In this document: piece after piece, positions 8,542-17,984 of the stretch
Position numbering within the stretch: position 1 is the stretch's first letter
Layout of the letters: each line of letters begins with the position of its first letter
Assembly: GCA_003427395.1 (NCBI GenBank)
Contig: BFEA01000182.1
Coordinates: 2,493,930 to 2,517,613, forward strand
Origin: Chara braunii
Taxonomy: Eukaryota; Streptophyta; Charophyceae; Charales; Characeae
Length of the DNA stretch: 23,684 bases
Reading direction: 5' to 3'
Made by a program: the position numbers and the translations under genes
The notes under the pieces: generated by a model
What the model was told of the DNA's origin: nothing
Database searches by the model: none
What the model saw: the letters and a program-made list of their open reading frames with translations, nothing else

Positions 8542-8960
8542 GCCGAGTTCCCACTAACTCCAGTCTCCGCCAAAGTGTCTGCGCCCAGGCCCGTTCAGAC
8601 AATGGCCTGGAACCGAATTGGTTAGGCGTGCCCAACCACCCAGGCACAAACGTGCGGTGTTCCCTGTTTCGACCACGTTGCTGGAAGAGCCTGGAAGGGT
8701 CACAAATATTTCTGATTCTCACGAGCAAAGTGGATGTAACCAACTGGCGCATGACAATTGTCTGGCGCCCACCAAGATTTGCAAAAATTCACGAGTTCAG
8801 GGCACATTGAGATTCAGGGGGCCCGCCTTCACTTAGGGCGGGCACGTGCCTGCTGTCGGGCCTTATGTCTAGGGGTAAACCCTCACATTTTCTTATTAAA
8901 AAAAAAAAAAAGAGGAAAAGGGCGATTGCCTTGAAATATCATTATCAAACTAAGTGGCCC
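8542..8960. other. Non-coding DNA with hairpin, G-box palindrome and A tract
   Basis: No gene is visible. GCCCGCC at 8821-8827 pairs with GGCGGGC at 8837-8843 (9-nt loop), followed at once by the palindrome GGCACGTGCC (8841-8850), which contains the G-box core CACGTG. A run of 14 A lies at 8898-8911. The region ends at GGCCC just before LTR1. Confidence 0.5.
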
Positions 8961-10233
8961 TGTTATGATCCTGGCCAATTTCAAAGTACACACTCATCAG
9001 AAAGTACAATGCCGTCCACTTGCAAAAAGAAATGAATGAACTTGAGAAGAGAGAGAGGGAAAGAAGAAGAAGAAGAAGAAGAAGAAGAAGAAGAAGAAAG
9101 AAAGTAGAAGAAGATGACGTACACCAGCATAGACCAATGATTATGCTTTTCTTCTTCGCCATCCACTCTCCTCCTCCTTATCTCCTCCCCTCTTATTCAA
9201 ACAAGAAATAATAATAATAATGTTGAATGGCTAAACCATAATCAATGTCCGAGTTCCTCTTCTACTGCAGGTATCACATGAGGTCCACCATAGCCATGAC
9301 CACCCTTCTTCCTCCTTCCACAGCCGAGGCTATGGCGGAATATCGGGGCACTGCCCTGCTGTGCAAAGGACAACACAAAGCAGCTACGGCTGCTCTAGCT
9401 CAGGCCGCCATGCCTGATTCTACTGCGAAACTTCTTGGTGTAGCTCTACCCCCACGGGGGCCGTCCAGATGCAACGCCCACCAAGGTGATGAAGATGGCA
9501 TCCATCATAGCCAGCTAAGTACCTTCGGTGCTCCTCCCTCCTAGTCTTGGTCTTGCTCCTCCCCAGCAGCGTTGTTGTGATGCTAGCGCTGCTCTAGCCA
9601 GTGCTCCAACCAGTGTGTCGCCAAACTTGCGCACCGACAATGAGGAGGAGCACCTTTGCTCCTCCTGGAGATATAGCGGCCTGGTTGCCTCTTGGCGAGT
9701 GACTTCCTAGGCTGCGCGGCCTCCAAGCAACTGGTACCTCCTCCCAATTGCAGACTCTGATATTGCCCGTACAGGCCCTAGACTCAGACTGGTTGGACTG
9801 GTAGCTGCCTAGACCTAGCCTACAACTACTGGGCCTCTAAAAATGCAAACTTTGTCTTCTTCTGCTCGGCCTCGAGTACCCGACACATCTACCTCTACCT
9901 GGTGTGGTACCGGCCTTCCTGCCACTGGAGTATTTTTCCACTGCTTCAAGTGTTGTGGGCCTCTTACCCCGCCACTTGACTGTTTTCCCAGCTGCAACCC
10001 TTAATGTCACGGCCATAGGAAAGTATCGGCCCTTCGGGCACTGAATGAACAAGTGCCATTGCGGGTCACACACACACGCAAGCCAACAAGCACTCAGACA
10101 GGTATGCAGACCCGCAAGCACACACACAAACAGACTTAGAAAACTTAGCAGCAAGCAGGAAACTCAGCATACATTCCATGAGCAAAACTCAAAAATCACC
10201 TGTGTCTTAGTCCGTGTTTGGCAGGTCATTACA
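8961..10233 (-). mobile_element. LTR1: complete long terminal repeat, minus orientation
   Basis: On the minus strand it runs from TGTAATGACC (ending at 10233) to GATCATAACA (8961), with TG...CA ends and near-inverted termini. It is clearly homologous along its length to LTR2 on the opposite strand, including the blocks GGTACTCGAGGCCGAGCA, TTTTTAGAGGCCCAGTAG, CAGTCTGAGTCTAGGGCC and TGAATAAGAGGGGAGGAG. It is preceded (minus sense) by a polypurine tract, so it is the 3' LTR of a minus-strand element. The rest of that element is not seen: 115 bp inward the sequence enters the N gap. A GAA/TTC microsatellite at about 9062-9100 expands a shorter TTC tract in LTR2. Confidence 0.88.
9062..9100. repeat. 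(GAA)n microsatellite inside LTR1
   Basis: A run of GAA/AGA trinucleotides on the plus strand. The matching place in LTR2 (about 19224-19257) has a shorter, interrupted TTC tract, so this repeat expanded after the two LTRs separated. Confidence 0.85.
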
Positions 10234-10348
10234 GTACCCCCCTCTCAAGAGCGAGGTCCCTTCGAGTGAGTAACTCATTCCGAGTCCCCGACAAATGCAT
10301 CGTAAGTGAACAAAGCAAAGAGATTTCGTGAGTGCTCCGTAGCAGTGA
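10234..10348 (-). mobile_element. Polypurine tract and 3' internal end of the LTR1 element
   Basis: In minus sense the sequence is CTCTTGAGAGGGGGG then TAC and the LTR start TGTAATGACC. The G-rich purine run (10237-10250) is the plus-strand primer site of LTR retroelements. The DNA above it matches the tail of element C (17870-17984), for example GATGCATT and GAGTTACTC followed by GAAGGGACC. It is cut at 10348 by the assembly gap. Confidence 0.8.
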
Positions 10349-10903
10349 NNNNNNNNNNNNNNNNNNNNNNNNNNNNNNNNNNNNNNNNNNNNNNNNNNNN
10401 NNNNNNNNNNNNNNNNNNNNNNNNNNNNNNNNNNNNNNNNNNNNNNNNNNNNNNNNNNNNNNNNNNNNNNNNNNNNNNNNNNNNNNNNNNNNNNNNNNNN
10501 NNNNNNNNNNNNNNNNNNNNNNNNNNNNNNNNNNNNNNNNNNNNNNNNNNNNNNNNNNNNNNNNNNNNNNNNNNNNNNNNNNNNNNNNNNNNNNNNNNNN
10601 NNNNNNNNNNNNNNNNNNNNNNNNNNNNNNNNNNNNNNNNNNNNNNNNNNNNNNNNNNNNNNNNNNNNNNNNNNNNNNNNNNNNNNNNNNNNNNNNNNNN
10701 NNNNNNNNNNNNNNNNNNNNNNNNNNNNNNNNNNNNNNNNNNNNNNNNNNNNNNNNNNNNNNNNNNNNNNNNNNNNNNNNNNNNNNNNNNNNNNNNNNNN
10801 NNNNNNNNNNNNNNNNNNNNNNNNNNNNNNNNNNNNNNNNNNNNNNNNNNNNNNNNNNNNNNNNNNNNNNNNNNNNNNNNNNNNNNNNNNNNNNNNNNNN
10901 NNN
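10349..10903. other. Assembly gap of 555 N
   Basis: All bases are N, so nothing can be read. Frames that appear to cross it are meaningless. The left edge coincides with the 3' internal end of an LTR element. The right edge starts unrelated GC-rich DNA. Confidence 0.99.
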
Positions 10904-12359
10904 GCAAGGGCCCAAGGGGCCATGAACTAGGCAAGCAAGACGCGGCGGATGACAGGAAAATAGTGAAGCCGGGAGGTGGACAACCCTGGTGGCCGCGAAA
11001 CATTAGAGAATAAGGGCCCCAACATGGGGGCCACTTATGGCAACCAACGGGAACCGCGGATTGGAGGCCCCGCAGCCGGAAAAACTGGCGCGCGCGGGGC
11101 ACGAGAAAAGACAAGGAAAGGAGGCCACCATAGGGCGGTCGATGCCAAAAGCACCCGAGACACCACGAGGAAGGGCAGCGTGGTGAAGGGAAGCTGCTCC
11201 CACCTGGCAGGGCCGTGTAGGGTCGACATTAGACCCGGCCAGGTAGATTGAGTGCATGTTTGTGGTGGCGAGACACAAGGTGGGACTTCGTGATGCAATT
11301 GGAGAGAGGCGACAATGAAGGGCACCTACAACTTGAATCTGGACTTCAAGGAAGACGAGGAGTGACCTTAGGGCTCCCCTCAAGTTAGGTGAGCTTGAGG
11401 GTGGCAGCCATATCTGCACCTACGGACTGCAAGTTGCTGCTTTGATCTTCAAGATCGACGGGGGATCCGGTGTTGTACTTTGGGGTAGATGTTGACCCTC
11501 CTAGATGATAGGACAGTAGTGTAGAGGATGCTATTGGGTCAGGCGGACTATGTGAGAGGGGGGTGAGTTTCTTTTCATCTCAAGAGCCCGGCCACTCAGG
11601 TAAGTGTCGTGCCGCCAGGGTGCCCATGTGTGTGTGCATGGAATTGACTGCCTGCTGGGGTATTATGGGTTCTTCTTCCATCCTCCACAGTCTTGATCTT
11701 GTGTGAGGTGTGTGAACTGCTTACTCACCTGACGAGTGAATGAATGGAGTACCTTGTGTGCCATGCTAAATCTTTCTACAATGCTTTGTTTATTTCATTC
11801 TGAACGGCTGTAGTTTGTAGGTTCTTTCTGGGGCTAAATTTCGTTTTTCAATTCGGTAGGGAAAGGGAGTAGGTCTTTGTGGAACTCTTGTTAGTTGGGA
11901 CCTGGTTTTGACTCCACTGGGACCATTTGGGACTCAGTGGGACCGGGCCCAAACAAGAAGGGTCCCTCAGGCCCAAATCTGTTGACGTCAGTTACCTTGC
12001 TCTATTTGATTGGGACTCGGAGTTCATGCTTTCGGACCAGGACACTCGTTGCTGAGGGGATCTCAACAGAGACGTTTTAACAGACTTTACCACACGATCC
12101 ACCGCCTGACTCGCACCTTGGACACCACTCAATTCTCTCTTGCATTGAATTTGATTTGTTGTGTCTTCACGAAGCTAAGTCCGACGAGGCTTGAGAGGAC
12201 CTCATACGTAGTCGGACGAGACTGTGTGGCGGAATCAGATCTCTCTGATCTTTATTTTTTTGTTTTGACTTCTCCAGTCCAAATGAATTGTCGCTCGGCT
12301 AGGAGTTCTACCTTCTCTTATGATTGCTTTCAAGCTGTTTCTTTCATTGGGTTCGTTAA
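10904..12359. other. Gene-free region upstream of element C gag, probable leader
   Basis: The first 350 bp are GC-rich; from about 11600 the DNA is more AT-rich. No frame has a recognisable domain. The motif TGGGAC recurs several times between 11890 and 12020. No primer-binding site and no match to LTR2 was seen, so the 5' LTR of element C is either inside the gap or lost. Leader of element C is the likeliest identity for the part next to 12360. Confidence 0.4.
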
Positions 12360-14133
12360 ATGCCTGTGTCTACACGATCGCAAACGAGAGAGAAAGAGGG
12401 AAGAGAGAAGCTTCTGAGAGTTGCTCTTGAGGGGCTGAGGAGAGGGAAGAGGAGTGTTCGTCCCACAAGTGTGAGGAAGTACGGACCTCTCTTGAGAGAC
12501 TTACTGACACCCTCGTCCTCCATCATGGCATCTGCAGGAGAATGGAAGCTGCAAATGTGTCCCTGAGGCAGAAAAAGTGCAGTACCAGTTCTTTTATGAA
12601 AAAGCATTGAAGAGGGAAGAGGAGGAGAAGGAGAAAGAGAGGGGAGACAAAATAAAGGTTCATGAAGTTGTCTTTAGTACCGTGCCCGCCTTAACTGATG
12701 CTGAGGTAGAAGAGAAGATTGTCGCACTCCTGAGGGCCCTGGTAGAAGTCCGGACTGTTGAAGACCATACAGGCCAACTCGCCAAAGTGTTTGATGAACT
12801 GAAGAAGTTGTGCGAGGATATGACCCTGATGGCGCAGCAGCACCGTGACCAGCTGCAACGTTTTGCTGATATTCAGCCAGCCCAAGGTGTCCTTCCGCCT
12901 GTTTACCCTGGTTCTAGTGCTGCGTGTCAGTCCGTTCTTGCCCCTCTTAACTGTATATTCTTCTTCTTCTTCTTTGAGTGTGGTCAACAACCTATCTGAA
13001 TCTGCAACAAGTCCAGACCCCGCTGTTGCTGCTGCTGTTGCAGTGACAAGTGGCAATGCAGGGCATTCTAAAACTGTTGCAGCCCCGAATTCGGACCTAG
13101 CAACCGCTGGTCCTAGCTGCAGCTTTCCTTACATTGATAGAAAGGCGGCACAGATTCCGTCTAAATACGACGAAAAGGATGACATTGAATCCTGGATCAG
13201 CTCTATGCGATCCTACTTTGATGTGTTGGGGACACTCCTGGTTGCTCAGTCGTCGGTCCTAGGGACCAATGTGGAACCCGTCGTGAGGGGCTTCTTAGAA
13301 GTCCAAGCTGTACAATCAGGCTATAAAAGAATAAACTTGAACAAATGGTTGAAGGCTACGCCTGTAGCCACATTCGAGGAGCTCTTGATCAAGCAATATG
13401 CTGATCTGCATGCTGCAACCAAAGCTAGACTCAAGCTTGACAAGCTCAAGCATATCAAGTGGACAGACACCATGCATAGTCTGCAGCAGTACGTTAGTAA
13501 ACTCTTTGCTACGCCTGATTTGGAGATGACTGCGCAGTTTTGCTTGGATGTAATTAAAGGCACGGTTCCCTCTACTGTGACACATCGCCTGGGGTTGGGA
13601 CTCATAACATATACAAATTGGCTTTCCCTCATGCGGGATTTAGTCAAGCTAGAGGCACAAGACCTCCTGGGTGGATCGGGTGGCAAAAAGACCACCAGCG
13701 CAGACGGTTTCCAAGCAGCAACCGTTTTGCAGCGCACGATCTGCTTGAGGTTGATGAGGAGACCTTCGCAGAGGACCCTTCTCTTGGTGAAGATCAAGAG
13801 CAAGATTGCGAGGCATCTTGCTCTTCATCAGCCCATGAGTCTGATTATGTGGATGATGATGAATCAATGAATGCCTTCAAGAAGACTGCCTTCAAAAGTA
13901 ACGGACCGAGGAACACAGTGAAGAACAATCCTAACACCATTCTCCTTACCAAGGGAGCGAAGATTCCACCCAAACTGGAAGATCCTGCCACAAAACCATG
14001 GGTAGATCTCCGGATCAGTGAAAGTGAGTGGAAAGACAGGGTGAAGAAGGGGGTTTGCCTGCACTGCACCAAACCGGGACACTCAGTCCAACATTGCTTC
14101 AGATTGCAACAGGGAAACGAGCAAAGGGGGTAG
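12360..14133 (+). pseudogene. Gag polyprotein (element C), three frameshifts
   Basis: The start chosen is ATG at 12360, giving M-P-V-S-T-R-S-Q-T-R, a typical Ty3 Gag beginning; a second ATG lies in frame at 12525. The product would be about 590 residues. An Arg/Glu-rich N-terminus is followed by a short charged coiled-coil-like tract (K-R-E-E-E-E-K-E-K-E), a Ser/Ala linker, the capsid-like Gag core (about 13130-13670, with W-I-S-S-M-R-S-Y-F) and an acidic region, then the CCHC knuckle. Frame changes occur near 12562 (an extra C in CCC fits), in the TTC repeat at about 12957-12975, and near 13713-13725. The frame closes with TAG at 14131-14133. It cannot be made as one protein. Confidence 0.82.
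14056..14097 (+). other. CCHC zinc knuckle of element C Gag
   Basis: The translation is C-L-H-C-T-K-P-G-H-S-V-Q-H-C, a perfect CX2CX4HX4C RNA-binding knuckle. All four metal ligands are intact despite the damage elsewhere in this Gag. It marks the Gag/protease boundary. Confidence 0.9.
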
Positions 14134-14958
14134 AGACATCATCAACACACTCTACAGACGGAGAGGCTGAACACATAAGTGCAGATCCTTCGCCGGATTC
14201 TGATCCTACTCAACAAACCTCTCTTCAGACCCCATATGATGTTGATTCCAAGGCTGAGAAACTGCATATCCTCTATAAGGAGCCTTGGGTGGAGTCGGAA
14301 GAAATTGACTTTCATGCTCTCTTGTCGCGCTGGGCTCGCATGAAGCAAGAACGCGAGCAAGGGAAAGTGAAGTTGATCTTCTTCAAACTCCGCATTAACG
14401 ACCATTGCATTCGTGCGTTGGTTGACACGCTTGGGAATGAAGCAAGTGACTTTGCAGAATCCTTGTCGGACCCAAGTGGGCAACCAAGAGGTTGTCACAT
14501 CTACGCATGCAGTGAAAGGTGTGCGCACTACGTTTGACGCAGACCGCACAATCACGCATGAATTGAACTTCTATGTCCTTGATAAGTGCCCCTTCGACGC
14601 GGTTATTGGCTTGGGCTGGTTGCAGGCCCAATGTGAAAGAACCACGTGGAAGGACTCACAGTTCATGGTTAAAGATGCCATGGGAATCGAGCATCTTGTC
14701 CTCTTGGATGAGCCACATGAGTCCCAAGTAACTTTTCTCAATGCAATGAAATTCTACAAAAAGTGGCACATGCGCAAAGTTGATGCGCAAATGTATATAG
14801 CCTTTGTTAGGCCTGCTCATGTGCCTTTTATTTTCGTTGTACATAATGATTCTACTTTGCATGTCGTTTTTACTTCTGATGCAGCTACTTCTACCTCTAC
14901 TAAGCCTACTTCTAGTCCAAATGACTCTGCTTCAAATCTTGTTGTTTTGGCTACACCT
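14134..14958 (+). pseudogene. Aspartic protease and linker (element C), active site disrupted
   Basis: Two overlapping frames make up this part. The first (to about 14475) carries the retropepsin entry L-R-I-N-D-H-C-I-R-A-L-V-D-T at 14394-14429. The next codon is CTT (Leu) and only then comes GGG (Gly), so the catalytic D-T-G reads D-T-L-G, a one-codon interruption. After a frameshift near 14475-14485 the second frame carries the rest: V-T-S-T-H-A-V-K-G-V-R-T-T-F, then F-Y-V-L-D and A-V-I-G-L-G-W-L, the conserved second half of Ty3 proteases. An 80-residue Ser/Thr-rich linker leads to RT. The enzyme would process Gag-Pol. Confidence 0.75.
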
Positions 14959-16431
14959 TTGCAATCCGGTATGCTTGCACCAGAGTGTGATGATCCACCT
15001 CCGGAAATTCCATCGAAGATCCGCAACCTTCTCAACCGATTTCTTGAAGTTTTGGCCGAACTGCATGGAGTCCTCGTGCATTCGGTCCAACACAAGATCG
15101 AGTTGATAGAAGGCAACACTCCTCCAACGGGTTGTGTCTATCGAATGGGCTCAGGCGAATTGGAGGAGTTGGGTAGGCAGATCAATGAGATGCTAGAAAA
15201 ATGATGGATCAAGCCAAACGAATCCATATTCGGTGCGCTAGTTTTGTTTGTTCCTAAGAAGGGAGGCAAACTACATATGTGTATTGATTATTGCGAACTG
15301 AACAGAATAACCAGAAAGAATGCATACCCTTTGCCACGCATTGGCGATCTGTTGGATACTGCGGGTGGATGCAAGGTCTTCAGCAAGATCGATCTCAAGT
15401 CTGGTTACCACCAGATTGAAGTCGACCCTGCAGACCAGGATAATGCATTTAAAACTCGCGATGGGCTATACGAATTTATCGTTATGCCCTTCGACCTCAC
15501 GAATGCACCGGCCACCTTCCAAAGTCTCATGGACAAGGTGTTCCGGAATCAGATCAATCGATTTGTTGTTGTTTATTTGGATGACATACTAATCTTCAGC
15601 AAGTCGGCGGAGGAGCACATGAGACACCTTGCGGAAGTGTTGGAGATCCTCAAGGATGCGCATCTCCATCTCAACTTAGAGAAATCTGAGTTTGGGAGGG
15701 ACAGCATCATCTACCTTGGACACCGGTTGCCTGCTGCAGGCCTAGAGCCCGAGGCAACCAAAGTGGAGGTCATCCGCAAATGGCCGCAACCGGCAAATGT
15801 CTGAGAACTGCGTTCTTTTCTTGGTCTTGCGTCGTACTACCATAAGTTTGTGCCCAAATTCTCTATCATATGTCGTCCGCCGTCCAAATTGACAAGCAAG
15901 AACGTGTCTTACACGTGGGATAGGGAATGCACATCAGCCTTTCAAGCATTGAAGGAGGCTTTGGTGAGTCATTCGGTGCTCCGCATTGCAGATCCCAAAC
16001 TTACATTCGTAGTAACTACGGATGCAAGCTTGTATGGGATTGGTGCAGTGCTGCAGCAATGTGATGGTGACGACTTACATCCGCTTGAGTATTACAGCAA
16101 ACGCATGCCCAGTCACAAGGTAGCTGCCTCCGCTTACATGCGAGAACTTTATGCCTTGAGAGAGGCAGATCATTCGAAACACTACCTCTTGGGATGCCAT
16201 TTCAACGTGTTCTCATACCATGAGACTTTGAAATGGATCCAGACACAGAATAGTCCAGCAACTACATTGGCCCGCTGGCTGCATGAGATTATTGTGTATG
16301 ATTTTAAACTTAAGCACAAGAAAGGTTGTTACAATCGCGTTGCAGATGCTTTGTCTCGCCATCCTGAGTACATGACTTGCCTTGTGGGTTCCTACGATCT
16401 CCGTAACAATTTGAAGGAGGAACTCATCTAG
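14959..16431 (+). pseudogene. Reverse transcriptase and RNase H (element C), two internal stops
   Basis: One frame covers the whole domain, interrupted by TGA at 15202-15204 and TGA at 15802-15804 and closed by TAG at 16429-16431. RT landmarks in order: L-F-V-P-K-K-G-G-K, M-C-I-D-Y-C-E-L-N, S-K-I-D-L-K-S-G-Y-H-Q-I (first catalytic Asp), V-M-P-F-D-L-T-N-A-P (Asp where the family has Gly), and the intact Y-L-D-D box at 15574-15585. RNase H follows with T-T-D-A-S-L-Y-G-I-G and M-R-E-L-Y-A-L, but the usual T-D-H reads S-Y-H, losing a metal-binding Asp; A-D-A-L-S-R-H is intact. The frame has no indels across about 1.4 kb, so this is the least damaged pol segment in the window. Confidence 0.9.
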
Positions 16432-17454
16432 CATACTGCCAAAGACCCGAAACTTAGTCCCATCCTTGAGCAGATCCAGACTGACCCTAGCAGCCAGCCT
16501 GATTTCCATGAGTGTAAAGGTTTACATTTCCGACATAACGGGAAGTACGACCGACTGTGAGTACCCAACCATGAGCCTATCCGTACTCACTTCTTGGACT
16601 TGGCTCACAGCCGGAGTGGACACTTCAGTTTTGAAAAGACATACGGAAGTCTATTGCAAAAGTTTGTATGGCCTGGGATGAAAGAAATGGCGCGAAAGTT
16701 TGTGGCTGAGTGTGAAGTTTGTCAACGCATCAACCTGTCTCGGCAAAAGCCCTATGGGTTGTTGCATCCTCTTCCTATTCCTGATGGCCCGGGTGAGTCT
16801 CTTTCCATCGACTTCACGGACATGGGAAAGAAGAGCAGGAAGGATATTCACAAGTAATGGTGATCGTTGATCGCTTTTTGAAGTTTTTGAATTTGATCCC
16901 ATTACCACCTCACGCCCCAACTAATCATGTGATCAAGGAGTTTCACAAAGGGTACATTCTGCAGTGTGTGGGCCCCTGAAAACTTTTGTGAGTGACCAGG
17001 ACACTATGTTCATAAGTGCAGATTGGAAGGACTTTCCCAGATCGATGACATCAAACTCAAGATGACGTCTGACCGACATCCCGAAGCCGATGGACTGGCC
17101 GAGGAGGTCAGCCATATTGTGATCCAACTTCTCCAAGCTCTAATTGTGCCTGAACAGAACTCTTGGGATGAGGAATTGTCGATTGTGCAAGGATTGTAAA
17201 ACAACTCCATACACTCCTCCACGGGGATGACACCTAATCGGTTGCACCTCAGGTGGCAAATTCACAACCCCCTATCCTATCTGTTTCGTGACCAGCCACC
17301 TGGCCTAACACCTCGCCAGCCAGGCTACAATGCTAAGTTTGATCGCTTGCTCAAAGTTGTTGTCGCAGCTATGGAAAGGTTACGTAGTGCCATGATTAAA
17401 CATGCTAACAAAAAGCGCCAGCCTGAACCTTTAACAGTGGGAAGTTATTTCTAG
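16432..17454 (+). pseudogene. Integrase N-terminal and catalytic domains (element C)
   Basis: The frame continues from RNase H after TAG 16429-16431 and meets a TGA at 16558-16560. The zinc-binding HHCC is complete (A-H-S-R-S-G-H ... C-E-V-C-Q). The first catalytic Asp lies in S-I-D-F near 16808. A frameshift near 16827 moves the core (V-M-V-I-V-D-R-F) to another frame that ends at TGA 16977-16979. The second Asp lies in a third frame (V-S-D-Q-D-T-M-F, from 16988). A further shift near 17025-17050 returns to the first frame for M-T-S-D-R-H-P-E-A-D-G and the Glu region. TAA at 17197-17199 precedes T-G-M-T-P-N-R-L-H. All triad positions can be seen but lie in three frames. Confidence 0.83.
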
Positions 17455-17850
17455 GTCAAAATGTTTGAGTTTTCTGAAGAAGGTGTATCACGGAAGCTTC
17501 TTCCTCAGTATTACGGTCCGTGGAAGGTGCTGAACCGAGTAGGGGATAATTCATTTGGTCCTCCTTACACGATCGACGTGCCTCCTCATCTACGCACGTA
17601 CCCAGTCTTTCACGCGTCGAAACTGTTTCCGTATGAACCACCTGAAACTTTTCCGTATCGGGAATCGATGATTCCTCGCGCAATCAATGGCGGTCATGAG
17701 ATTGATAGAATTGTCAAACACAGTGGAAAAGGCAGAAACAGACAATACAAGGTCCATTTTCTATATCATGGATTGCTAAGAAAGACTTGTTGCAGAGTGC
17801 CCCCCGAGTCGTCAACGCATATGAACGACTGATTAGCTCCGAATAAGAAC
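17455..17850 (+). pseudogene. Integrase C-terminal domain with chromodomain-like remnant (element C)
   Basis: The preceding frame stops with TAG at 17452-17454, then the same frame resumes at V-K-M-F-E-F. The tract L-L-P-Q-Y-Y-G-P-W-K-V-L is the integrase GPY-type C-terminal motif, followed by Y-P-V-F-H-A-S-K-L-F-P-Y. Beyond it comes R-N-R-Q-Y-K-V-H-F-L-Y-H-G, which fits the first strands of a chromodomain-like module (normally Y-L-V-K-W). A frameshift near 17775 splits the end: the other frame reads K-K-D-L-L-Q-S-A-P-R-V-V-N-A-Y-E and stops at about 17846. The aromatic-rich middle of a canonical chromodomain appears to be missing. In this family the tail targets integration to marked chromatin. 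Confidence 0.68.
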
Positions 17851-17984
17851 CTAAATTTACTGCTACCCTCACTCCTACGGAACATACCCGATCCCTCTTT
17901 GCCATTTACGCTTATGATGCATTATGCAGGGACTCCAATTGAGTTACTCGCTCGAAGGGACCTCGCTCTTGAGGGGGGGTGTAG
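17851..17984 (+). promoter_or_regulatory. 3' untranslated end and polypurine tract of element C
   Basis: After the last pol codon there are about 120 bp with no coding, then GAGGGGGGG at 17971-17979 (within CTCTTGAGGGGGGGT), followed by GTAG and the LTR start TGTAATGACC at 17985. The purine run is the RNase H-resistant primer for plus-strand synthesis. The same arrangement in inverted orientation is found at 10234-10250 and 23570-23586. Confidence 0.8.

Noticed and set aside
8762-8775. TGGCGCCC as a second primer-binding site
   Set aside because: Only 8 bases match a tRNA-end complement; the following bases do not, and no LTR end in CA lies directly upstream.
7479-8810. 443-codon plus-strand open frame and overlapping 283- and 156-codon frames
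   Set aside because: All three plus frames stay open because CT repeats encode Ser-Leu without stops and the unit is duplicated. There is no domain, no sensible start and no conserved protein between the two units beyond their DNA identity.
8950-9211. Short frames with poly-Ser or poly-Arg on both strands
   Set aside because: They are translations of the GAA/TTC microsatellite inside LTR1.
10207-11114. Several open frames of 200-280 codons crossing the N gap
   Set aside because: They consist mainly of X from the N bases. The flanking codons lie in an LTR on one side and unassigned DNA on the other.
11003-11419. 138-codon minus-strand frame in the GC-rich stretch after the gap
   Set aside because: It overlaps another open frame on the same strand, has no motif, and GC-rich DNA yields such frames by chance.
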